Assembly: GCA_028869355.1 (NCBI GenBank)
Contig: JAGWSK010000022.1
Coordinates: 1 to 13,733 of the forward strand
Direction of reading: 5' to 3'
Length of the DNA stretch: 13,733 nucleotides
Origin: Alphaproteobacteria bacterium
GTDB taxonomy: Bacteria; Pseudomonadota; Alphaproteobacteria; Micropepsales; Micropepsaceae
In this document: positions 6,730-13,372 of the stretch, in pieces
Numbering within the stretch: the first letter of the stretch is position 1
Layout of the letters: each line of letters opens with the position of its first letter
Notes under the pieces: model-generated
Database searches by the model: none
What the model was told of the DNA's origin: nothing
Seen by the model: only the letters and a program-made list of their open reading frames with translations
Translations under genes and position numbers: made by a program

Positions 6730-8400
6730 ATGAACTTATTCCATCCGCGTGCCATCACTGTCGCCCTGCTGCTTGCCGGTACTGCGCTTGCTGCCCCGGC
6801 GGTGGCCCAGACACGCGACGAAAATATCAAAAAATGCGCCGGGGCAACCGGCAGCGCAGAGGACGTCATCGCCGGCTGCACCGCCTATCTCGAATCCGGC
6901 CAGGCCTCGCTGATCGATCTGTTCAGCCTTTATGCCAATCGGGCCAATGCCTACCAGGCCACGGGCGACTACGCGCATGCGATCGAAGACTACAACAGAG
7001 CCATCAAGCTCGATCCCAAAAACCCAACCTATTACGCGAATCGCGGCATCTCATATCGCGGTCAGGGCGACGAAGAACAGGCAATTGCCGATTTCACCGC
7101 GGCAATCGCACTCAGTTCGAAAAATGCGATGGTGTTTACCAGCCGCGCCGCGGCTTACCTTGCCAGCAATCAGTTCGAGAAAGCGATCGCCGATCTGAAC
7201 CAGGCCATCACGCTTGATCCCAACAACGCCGCCGAATTCCTTATTCGCGGCAATGTCCATCGGGGCAAAGGTGACATCGACCACGCGCTCGCCGATTATG
7301 ACGAGGCGATCCGCCTCGCGCCGGACAACGCCGTGCTCTATCTCGCGCGCGGAAGCGCCTGGCGTGACAAGGGCAACAATGATCGCGCGATCGCCGATTT
7401 CAGCCAGAGCATTGCCATCGATTCGAAAAACGCCATGGCGTTCAACAACCGCGGCGTCGTCTACAGCGCCAGGGGCGATTCCGCCCATGCGCTCGAGGAC
7501 TATGACAAGGCCATCGAGCTCGACCCCAAAAACACCGCGGCGTATCTCAACCGCGGTTTCGCCCGCGCGTCATTGGGCGAAATCGATGATGCTGTCGCCG
7601 ATTTCACGCAAGCTATTGAACTTGATCCAATGAATGCCGTGGCGCATCTGAACCGCGGCAATCTCCACGCTGGCAAAGGCGATCCGGATCATGCACTGGC
7701 CGATTATGATGCGGCGATCGCGCTCGATCCGAAACTCGCGACGGCCTACAACAACCGCGCGGTGCTTCAAGCCGCCAAGGGCGAGTTTGATGCCGCGATT
7801 GCGGATTACAGCGAAGCGATCCGGCTGAAGCCCGATTACACCGAAGCGCTGGCCGGCCGCGCCGCCGCGTTCAGCGCCAAAGGCGACACGAATCACGCCA
7901 TCGCGGACGACAACGCGGCCATTGCACTGGCGCCTGAAAACCCGCTGCTGTTCAGCGAGCGTGCCGGCGCCTATGCCGCCAAAGGCGACTCCGAACTGGC
8001 CATCCAGGATCTGACACAGGCGATCACACTGAATCCCAAATTCACCACCGCCCTGATCGCGCGTGGAAATCTGTATCGCGCCAAAGACGACAATGATCGT
8101 GCGATTGCCGATTACACCGGAGCGCTCCGGCTCGATCCGCAGAGTGCGCTCGCCGCAAACAATCGCGGCGTGGCGTACAGCGCCAAGAATGAGGATGACC
8201 GCGCCATTGCCGATTACAGCCAGGCAATCGCGATCGACGCGAAATATGCGGAGGCCTGGTTCAACCGTGCGGTCAGCGATGTCCGCAAAAAGGATTGCGC
8301 CCGGGCCATGACGGATTTTGCCAACGCGGCGAAACTCAATCCAAAGCTCACCGCGCCGCTAGCATTCACCACCGCCTGCCCGGCCGCGAAGAAGAAGTAA
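6730..8400 (+). CDS. Exported protein of 14 tandem TPR repeats
   Basis: The 556-residue product has a signal peptide (1-27, ending APAVAQ), a short head with two cysteines (C36, C50) and then 14 uninterrupted 34-residue tetratricopeptide repeats from L67 to about residue 542. Typical units show RGxxYxxxGDxxxAIADYxxAI with LDPKN at the turn. A 14-residue tail with one more cysteine ends in lysines. TPR arrays are protein-binding scaffolds; this one should act in the periplasm or outside the cell, with unknown partners. It is divergent from the TpsB-like pore, so an assembly or secretion role is possible but unproven. Units three or four apart look more alike than neighbours, suggesting growth by block duplication. 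The stop is only 3 bp from the stop of the convergent GDPD gene. Confidence 0.9.
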   Translation: MNLFHPRAITVALLLAGTALAAPAVAQTRDENIKKCAGATGSAEDVIAGCTAYLESGQASLIDLFSLYANRANAYQATGDYAHAIEDYNRAIKLDPKNPTYYANRGISYRGQGDEEQAIADFTAAIALSSKNAMVFTSRAAAYLASNQFEKAIADLNQAITLDPNNAAEFLIRGNVHRGKGDIDHALADYDEAIRLAPDNAVLYLARGSAWRDKGNNDRAIADFSQSIAIDSKNAMAFNNRGVVYSARGDSAHALEDYDKAIELDPKNTAAYLNRGFARASLGEIDDAVADFTQAIELDPMNAVAHLNRGNLHAGKGDPDHALADYDAAIALDPKLATAYNNRAVLQAAKGEFDAAIADYSEAIRLKPDYTEALAGRAAAFSAKGDTNHAIADDNAAIALAPENPLLFSERAGAYAAKGDSELAIQDLTQAITLNPKFTTALIARGNLYRAKDDNDRAIADYTGALRLDPQSALAANNRGVAYSAKNEDDRAIADYSQAIAIDAKYAEAWFNRAVSDVRKKDCARAMTDFANAAKLNPKLTAPLAFTTACPAAKKK

Positions 8401-8403
8401 CGC

Positions 8404-9246
8404 TCAGGCGGCGTTCTCCTGTACTTTGGTCCTGATTATCAGCCGTTGCAGCCGATCGGGACGGTCGGTGCAAATGCCATCCACACCCGCCGCGATCAGG
8501 CGTTGCATGTCGGCCGCCCGGTTGACGGTCCAGACACCAAATTCCAACTCTTGCCGGCGCGCCTCGTCGATGGCGCGCGGAGTTGCGCGGGGCAAGGGAC
8601 AAAACCATCCGTCGCCACCTTCGTCCCTGATCTCGCCTGCCCCGCTCTTTGCGCGTACCGCCGTAGTGAACCAGCACTTGATCTGTGGATTGCGCGCTTT
8701 GGCATGCGCGAGTCCGGCCCACTGGAATCCGACCAATACCGCCCGGCTGGTGAAATCCGCCGCCCGCAACTCGTCGAGAACCGCTTGCGCCAGCGCTTCC
8801 GGCGGCGCCGAGAGGCCACTGCGCAGCGCGGTCTTCAGTTCGATGAACAGGCGAAATTGGGGATTCGCCGCCTTCACCGCGGCGATCACCTCGGCCAGCG
8901 AGGGCATCGGCGTCGCGTCGAACGGCGTCACGCCGGAATGCCTGCGGGCGTAGATGGAACCCGGCCGGGCGCGGCCGACTTCGAATTTCCGCAGTTCGGC
9001 AAAGTCCAGGCCCCGGATCGCAGGCTTGGGCCGCAGCAGCGGCAGCCATTCACCCGCGGCGTTCCGGCACAGGTCGCGCTTCAGGCGAAAGTCGTGAAAC
9101 ACTATCAGCCGGTCATCCCGGGTGAGCTGGACGTCGAGTTCGGCCGCATCGAAGCCGGCAGAAGCGGCGGCAACAAAGGCCGGCAACGTGTTTTCCGGCC
9201 ACAATTGCGCCCCACCGCGATGGGCAATATTCAGCGGAGATAACAT
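8404..9246 (-). CDS. Glycerophosphodiester phosphodiesterase
   Basis: The 280-residue enzyme hydrolyses glycerophosphodiesters such as glycerophosphocholine to glycerol-3-phosphate and an alcohol, and so serves lipid turnover and phosphate or carbon scavenging. The TIM-barrel GDPD signature is complete: HRGG (9-12), PENT (17-20), metal ligands E36 and D38, catalytic HD (51-52), IELK with E136 and K138, WTVN (239-242) and GVDGICTDRPD (254-264). No signal peptide is seen, so it is probably cytoplasmic like UgpQ. The ATG at 9244-9246 is the only start that keeps HRGG, but no ribosome-binding site precedes it (an A/T-rich stretch does), so leaderless translation is possible. It converges on the TPR gene with a 3-bp gap. 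Confidence 0.93.
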   Translation of the reverse strand: MLSPLNIAHRGGAQLWPENTLPAFVAAASAGFDAAELDVQLTRDDRLIVFHDFRLKRDLCRNAAGEWLPLLRPKPAIRGLDFAELRKFEVGRARPGSIYARRHSGVTPFDATPMPSLAEVIAAVKAANPQFRLFIELKTALRSGLSAPPEALAQAVLDELRAADFTSRAVLVGFQWAGLAHAKARNPQIKCWFTTAVRAKSGAGEIRDEGGDGWFCPLPRATPRAIDEARRQELEFGVWTVNRAADMQRLIAAGVDGICTDRPDRLQRLIIRTKVQENAA

Positions 9247-9297
9247 GAAATAAAAAACACTACCGGTTGGATGCCACCTTTGTGGTACACTTTAGCG

Positions 9298-9341
9298 TCA
9301 GAGGTCAGGGCAAAATAAGCCTCAGTGGTCAGGGCAATATA
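9298..9341. repeat. Two 20-bp direct repeats before the small secreted protein gene
   Basis: TCAGAGGTCAGGGCAAAATA (9298-9317) and TCAGTGGTCAGGGCAATATA (9322-9341) match at 18 of 20 positions and are 24 bp apart. The second ends 3 bp before the ATG at 9345. Candidate operator, or local tandem duplication carrying the AGGG ribosome-binding site. A possible -10, TACACT, lies at 9286-9291. Confidence 0.6.
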
Positions 9342-9344
9342 GAA

Positions 9345-9794
9345 ATGCTGAAACTCGCATTGGCCGGAATATTTGTTGTCGCACTGGCCGGCGGCGCCTG
9401 CGCCGCCGAGACCGGGGCGGCAAGGGCACAGACTGTGCTGAACAGCGAGGTCGCGGACCTGAACAGCACTTCGACGGGCCAGCGGGTGGCCGACGTGAAG
9501 CCCGGCGAGCAGGTGACCATCACCGGCGACTGCGTGGCCAACGTCAAATCGGCCGACCGGCTGCGGGTGATGCTGACCCCGGCCGGCGAAGACGCCGACG
9601 CCAATCGTTATCACGTGCTCGCCACTGAGCAGGCCATCGGCGCCGCCGGCCTTAACGTGCGCGTCCCGAACCTGCCCGAAACCGCCAACCGGGATTTCAA
9701 CGTGCGCGTATTCCGGCTGGGTGAGGATACGCCCACCATCTGCAATGCCGGCATCATTCATGTCGGCACTCCCGATAAACAGCGGCTCGGCTGA
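9345..9794 (+). CDS. Small secreted protein of unknown function
   Basis: From the ATG at 9345 the product is 149 residues. A clear signal peptide begins MLKLALAGIFVVALAGG and ends near ACAAE at residues 19-22; the cysteine there does not fit a lipobox well, so type I cleavage is preferred. The mature part alternates hydrophobic and polar residues in a way that suggests a beta-rich domain. It holds two cysteines (in GDCVAN and TICNAG) that could form a disulfide. I do not recognise the family. An in-frame TTG at 9267 would add 26 residues ahead of the signal peptide and cover the direct repeats, and I reject it. The only ribosome-binding site, AGGG, is 10 nt upstream and weak. It converges on ubiB across a repeat-filled gap. 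Confidence 0.75.
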   Translation: MLKLALAGIFVVALAGGACAAETGAARAQTVLNSEVADLNSTSTGQRVADVKPGEQVTITGDCVANVKSADRLRVMLTPAGEDADANRYHVLATEQAIGAAGLNVRVPNLPETANRDFNVRVFRLGEDTPTICNAGIIHVGTPDKQRLG

Positions 9795-9895
9795 CAAAAG
9801 AAGCGAGAAAAGAGAAGCGAGTAGCGAGAGAAAAAAAAATCTCGCTTACCTTTTGTCGCTCCTCGTTTCCCGTTCCTCGCTTCTCATTCCCGATT
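9795..9895. repeat. Convergent-gap repeat copy 2 (GAGAAGCGAG family)
   Basis: The whole gap between two convergent genes is made of AGAAGCGAG-like units on the left (for example 9812-9821, an exact GAGAAGCGAG) and the complementary CTCGCTTCTC on the right (9876-9885). AGCGAGA and TCTCGCT flank a run of nine to ten A residues near 9830-9839, giving a hairpin in the centre. On the ubiB strand this gives a T-rich loop. A bidirectional transcript end is the simplest reading, unproven. Confidence 0.75.
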
Positions 9896-11461
9896 CTACA
9901 GCGTAGCAATCGCTAACAGAGCCATTGCCCCTGCGGCGATCATCAGCGCCAGCCGCAGATTGCGCGAATTCTGGGATGTAGACCGCGCGATCGCCCGCAC
10001 CGAATCCGGATGCAGGCGAATGCCGCCTTCCGCGAACTGCGCGGCAATCAATTCGGTTTCCCGGATCAATTGCGGCAGAGTCTGTGCCAGCCGACCAACG
10101 CTGGTCAGGCTTATCGCGGCGTCTTTCAGCCGCGCTTCCGGGCCGAGATGCTCCAGCATCCAGCGCTCGATGATCGGCCGCGCGGCCTCCCAGACATCGA
10201 ATTCGGGATCAAGCTGCCGCGCCACCCCTTCGACGACCACCATGGTTTTCTGCAGCAGCACCAACTGCGGCTGAAGCTGCATGTCAAAGCGACGCGTGGT
10301 CTCGAACAGCTGTTCCAGCAACCGGCCCATCGACACTTCGCGCGCGGTCAATCCGAAAATCGGTTCACCGACCGCACGCAAGCCTTGCGCAAATGTCTCG
10401 ACATTGTGTTGGCCCGGCACAAAGCCATAATCGAAATGCACCTGGGCCACGCGCAGATAGTCGCGCGCGAGAAATCCCGCCAGCGTTTCGGCCATGAACC
10501 GGCGCATGCCCAAATCCAGCCGTCCCATAATGCCGAAATCGACCGCGCAAACCCGGCCGGCTGGATCAACGAACAGATTGCCCGGATGCATGTCGGCGTG
10601 GAAAAAACCGTCGCGCAAAGCCTGGGTGAGGAAACTCCGCACCACCACCATCGCAATCCGCCTGGGATCGTGGCCCGCAGCCAGGAGTGGCTCGGCGTCA
10701 CGAACGACCACACCATCGATCCATTCCGAAGTGAAGACCCGGGCGCCGGTGCGGGCCCAGTCGAGAACGGGAATGCGGAAATCCTCATCATCGCGGGTGT
10801 TGTGCGCCAGTTCGGATGCCGCCGCCGCCTCCATCCTGAGATCGAGTTCGAGCGCCACCGAGGCGGCGAGCGTGTCCACCACCGCGACCAGCCGCAACCT
10901 GCGCGCTTCGGCGGACAGCCTTTCCGCCCATTCGGCGGCGAACCGGAAGGCGGCAAAGTCGCGCTGGAATTCCGCTTCGATCCCGGGGCGCAGCACCTTC
11001 ACCGCGACCCGCCGCGGCGGATCATCACCGGTCACCGCTTTATGCACCTGGGCAATCGAGGCAGCCGCGACCGGTCCGCCGAATTCGCCAAACAGCGTTT
11101 CCAGCGGACGGCCGAGTGAATTCTCCACGATCTTCTTGGCTGCGGCGTCGGGAAATGGCGGCAAGCGGTCCTGCAGCGTCTCCAGCCCACGCGCGATTTC
11201 GCCGCCCATCAGGTCGGGCCGCGTGGCAAGAAACTGCCCCAGTTTGATCGCCGATGGCCCCATCTGCTCGAACGCGAGCGCCAGCCTCTCGCCGACCGGG
11301 CGCTCTTTGTTCGAACGCCCACGGCCGCCGGCAAAGCGCGCGAGAATGCGCAAGGATGCCGGCGCACGCGACGCATATTCGCGCGGCAGGAGCGCATCAT
11401 GGCGCGCGAGAATCCGTGCCATCCGGAACAGCCGCCCGAGTTTCCTTGCCGTGCGGATCAC
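9896..11461 (-). CDS. ubiB: UbiB, ABC1/AarF-family protein for ubiquinone biosynthesis
   Basis: UbiB is an atypical kinase-like membrane protein needed for coenzyme Q biosynthesis; it has ATPase rather than classical protein-kinase activity. Numbered from the GTG at 11459-11461 (521 residues), it shows the family-specific KLGQ (73-76), the Ala-rich AAASIAQVH loop in place of the Gly-rich loop, VAVKVLRP with K155, HADMHPGN (288-295) and DFG (308-310). The C-terminus is one hydrophobic helix. The GTG lies one base after the ubiE stop and follows GGAAG by 8 nt, so the two genes are translationally linked; a longer start at 11494 would overlap ubiE by 32 nt and lacks support. The name reflects an older assignment as a hydroxylase, which is no longer accepted. 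Confidence 0.95.
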   Translation of the reverse strand: MIRTARKLGRLFRMARILARHDALLPREYASRAPASLRILARFAGGRGRSNKERPVGERLALAFEQMGPSAIKLGQFLATRPDLMGGEIARGLETLQDRLPPFPDAAAKKIVENSLGRPLETLFGEFGGPVAAASIAQVHKAVTGDDPPRRVAVKVLRPGIEAEFQRDFAAFRFAAEWAERLSAEARRLRLVAVVDTLAASVALELDLRMEAAAASELAHNTRDDEDFRIPVLDWARTGARVFTSEWIDGVVVRDAEPLLAAGHDPRRIAMVVVRSFLTQALRDGFFHADMHPGNLFVDPAGRVCAVDFGIMGRLDLGMRRFMAETLAGFLARDYLRVAQVHFDYGFVPGQHNVETFAQGLRAVGEPIFGLTAREVSMGRLLEQLFETTRRFDMQLQPQLVLLQKTMVVVEGVARQLDPEFDVWEAARPIIERWMLEHLGPEARLKDAAISLTSVGRLAQTLPQLIRETELIAAQFAEGGIRLHPDSVRAIARSTSQNSRNLRLALMIAAGAMALLAIATL

Positions 11462-11462
11462 G

Positions 11463-12338
11463 TCACAGCTTCCAGCCCGAATGCATGGCGGCAATCCCGC
11501 CCGAGAGATTGCGGAATTTCACCTGCCCAAATCCCGCTTCGGCAATGGCTGCGGCGAATGCCTTTTGTGACGGAAAACGGCGAATGCTTTCGGCGAGATA
11601 GCGATAGGCCGCGCCGTCGCCGGCAACCACTTCGCCAAGCCGTGGCAGGACCGAAAAGGAATAGACATCGTAGATCGCGTCGAGGCCTGGAACCGTGAGT
11701 TTGGAAAATTCCAGGCACAAAAACCGCCCGCCCGGCTTGAGCACGCGATGCGCTTCCTTCAGCACGCGATCCAGATGCGTGCAATTGCGAATGCCGAATG
11801 CGATCGTATAGGCGTCCTGGCTTGCATCGGCGATCGGTAGTTGCTCGGCATCGCCGCAGAGCCAGTCCAGCTTTTCGGCGCCCGGTCGCGCCATCCCCTG
11901 CGTCAGCATGGCGAATGAAACATCGCACACTGTAATGGCGCTGCGCGCTTCGCGCGATTCTGTTTGATTTCGCCGGTGCGGCTGTGCCGCACCGGTCGGG
12001 GCACCGCGGCGGCGCACCCCCCGTCGCTGTAAGCTTCGGGGGGCGGGATGCGGAACACCTGGTCCGCCGAAGTCTTGACGAAGGCGGATGCGCTCATCGA
12101 TCCGCATGGCAATATCACCCGTGCCGCCCGCGACATCGAGCACGGCCCAGCCGGGCCGCGGATCGAGCCAGGCGACGAATTCGTCTTTCCAGAGACGATG
12201 CACGGCAAACGACATCAGGTCGTTCATCAGGTCATAGCGGCTCGCAACCGACGAGAATATCCCCCGGACCAGCGCCGGTTTTTCCTCCGGTTCCACATCG
12301 CGAAAACCAAACGGCACGGTGGACTTGCTGCCGGACAT
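11463..12338 (-). CDS. ubiE: UbiE C-methyltransferase with an in-frame insertion
   Basis: UbiE is a SAM-dependent methyltransferase of ubiquinone (and, where present, menaquinone) biosynthesis. The product starts MSGSKSTVPFGFRDV, then VASRYDLMNDLMS, the SAM motif LDVAGGTGD, and later LEFSK, SYRYLAESIR-like AYRYLAESIR and NLSGGIAAMHSGW, all usual for the family. Between the SAM motif and ITVCDVSFAML an Arg/Gly/Pro-rich stretch of about 45-50 residues is present that UbiE homologues do not have. Its DNA is a GC-rich palindromic element (11940-12089). Without it the length would be close to the family norm of about 250. The insert falls in the loop before strand 2 of the Rossmann fold, so function may be kept. 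An ATG at 12357-12359 would add 7 residues; 12338 fits homologues better. Confidence 0.93.
   Translation of the reverse strand: MSGSKSTVPFGFRDVEPEEKPALVRGIFSSVASRYDLMNDLMSFAVHRLWKDEFVAWLDPRPGWAVLDVAGGTGDIAMRIDERIRLRQDFGGPGVPHPAPRSLQRRGVRRRGAPTGAAQPHRRNQTESREARSAITVCDVSFAMLTQGMARPGAEKLDWLCGDAEQLPIADASQDAYTIAFGIRNCTHLDRVLKEAHRVLKPGGRFLCLEFSKLTVPGLDAIYDVYSFSVLPRLGEVVAGDGAAYRYLAESIRRFPSQKAFAAAIAEAGFGQVKFRNLSGGIAAMHSGWKL
11940..12089. repeat. Palindromic element inside ubiE
   Basis: About 150 bp, or 50 codons without a stop in the ubiE frame. It holds three hairpins: CCGGTGCGGC (11973-11982) with GCCGCACCGG (11986-11995), a perfect 10-bp stem; CCCCCCG (12017-12023) with CGGGGGG (12037-12043); and TCCGCC (12063-12068) with GGCGGA (12083-12088). 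Ends are set by where UbiE similarity stops and are good to about 10 bp. No transposase is encoded. Confidence 0.75.
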
Positions 12339-12442
12339 GTGTTCGAACGCTAATCCCATGTTTCTACAAATGGCCCGGCGCTCATACCACGTTTCAGCTT
12401 CTCCCGCCCGGTTGGCTCGACGCGTCTATGGCGGACTTTCCT

Positions 12443-12524
12443 CCCCCGTTTACGGGGGTAAGGCCGGACCAGAAATCGCCAGAGGCGATTTCCCGGCCGC
12501 AGGACCGCGGAGCGGTGGAGGGGG
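12443..12524. repeat. GC-rich hairpin cluster in the ubiE/mutM gap
   Basis: Perfect hairpins are packed together: CCCCCGT (12443-12449) with ACGGGGG (12452-12458), and GAAATCGCC (12472-12480) with GGCGATTTC (12484-12492). The latter is flanked by GGCCGG (12462-12467) and CCGGCC (12493-12498), and followed by ACCGC/GCGGT and a G-rich run. It resembles the other palindromic elements here in style but shares no long identity with them. It covers most of the mutM leader. Confidence 0.65.
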
Positions 12525-12547
12525 GACGTTTCGCCACAACAAGTCCA

Positions 12548-13372
12548 ATGCCCGAACTGCCTGAAGTCGAAACCGTCCGCATGGGTCTCGCCGAGGCGCT
12601 GCAGGGCCGCCGGCTGACGCGTGTCAGCATCAACCGCGCCGATTTGCGCAAACCATTCCCCCCGGATTTTGCCCGCCGGCTGACCAATCGCCGCGTGCAG
12701 CATGTGCGCCGACGCGCCAAATACCTGTTGCTCGATCTCGATCGCGGCGAGACCCTGATCATGCATATGGGCATGTCCGGACGCTTTACGGTTTACGGTC
12801 ACAACGCACCGCACAATGGAAAGCACGACCACGTCGTGTTCGAAACCGACGACCACAAACGTGTGGTGTTCACCGATCCCCGGAGGTTCGGGCTGATGGC
12901 GCTGGCCGCGACCGGTGAAGTTGACAGCGATCCGCTGTTTGCCGGAATCGGTCCCGAACCGCTCGACGATAAATTCACCGCTGCTGGGTTAAGCGCGGCG
13001 CTCAAAGGCAAACGCACGCCGATCAAAGCCGCCTTGCTCGATCAGCGCGTGGTGGCAGGACTCGGCAACATCTATGTCTGTGAAGCGCTGTTCCGGGCGG
13101 GGATTTCGCCCCGGCGCCTCGCATCCTCCGTGGCCGGAGCACGTGCCGGGCGTCTCGTGCCCGCGATCAAGTCGGTGCTGAAAGAAGCGCTCGCGGCCGG
13201 CGGCTCATCATTGCGCGATTACGCCCATGCCGATGGCGAACTCGGCTATTTTCAGCATCATTTCCGCGTCTATGACCGGGAAGGCAAAGCTTGCCCTACT
13301 TGCGGCAAGCCGGTGAAGCGCATTGTCCAGTCCGGCCGATCCACCTTCTTCTGCCCGAACTGCCAGCGGTGA
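12548..13372 (+). CDS. mutM: Formamidopyrimidine-DNA glycosylase (MutM/Fpg)
   Basis: This bifunctional glycosylase/AP lyase removes 8-oxoguanine and formamidopyrimidines from DNA. The 274-residue product is a textbook family member: MPELPEVETV with the catalytic N-terminal proline and next glutamate, K58 in AKYLLL, MHMGMSGR (72-79), DPRRFG (110-115), GLGNIYVCEALF with N174, and a C-terminal zinc finger with C249, C252, C269, C272 and R264. Because proline must directly follow the initiator Met, the start at 12548 is certain, although the frame stays open far upstream. No close ribosome-binding site is seen; the nearest purine run (GGAGGGGGGA) is about 21 nt away in the repeat cluster. It is divergent from ubiE and converges on the hppD-like gene, whose frame overlaps its last 77 bp. 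Confidence 0.97.
   Translation: MPELPEVETVRMGLAEALQGRRLTRVSINRADLRKPFPPDFARRLTNRRVQHVRRRAKYLLLDLDRGETLIMHMGMSGRFTVYGHNAPHNGKHDHVVFETDDHKRVVFTDPRRFGLMALAATGEVDSDPLFAGIGPEPLDDKFTAAGLSAALKGKRTPIKAALLDQRVVAGLGNIYVCEALFRAGISPRRLASSVAGARAGRLVPAIKSVLKEALAAGGSSLRDYAHADGELGYFQHHFRVYDREGKACPTCGKPVKRIVQSGRSTFFCPNCQR

Noticed and set aside
9267..9344. TTG start adding 26 residues to the small secreted protein
   Set aside because: It would bury the signal peptide and translate the two direct repeats; ATG at 9345 gives a standard signal peptide.
9795..9895. CRISPR-like array or simple tandem repeat
   Set aside because: Units are short, unevenly spaced and inverted, with no unique equal-length spacers and no cas genes nearby.
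10010..11119. 369-codon plus-strand ORF opposite ubiB
   Set aside because: Antisense shadow of a firmly identified gene, with low-complexity His/Arg/Gln-rich product and no start signals.
11984..12547. Long in-frame open extension upstream of mutM
   Set aside because: MutM needs proline directly after its initiator Met, which fixes the start at 12548. The extension is antisense to ubiE and crosses repeat DNA.
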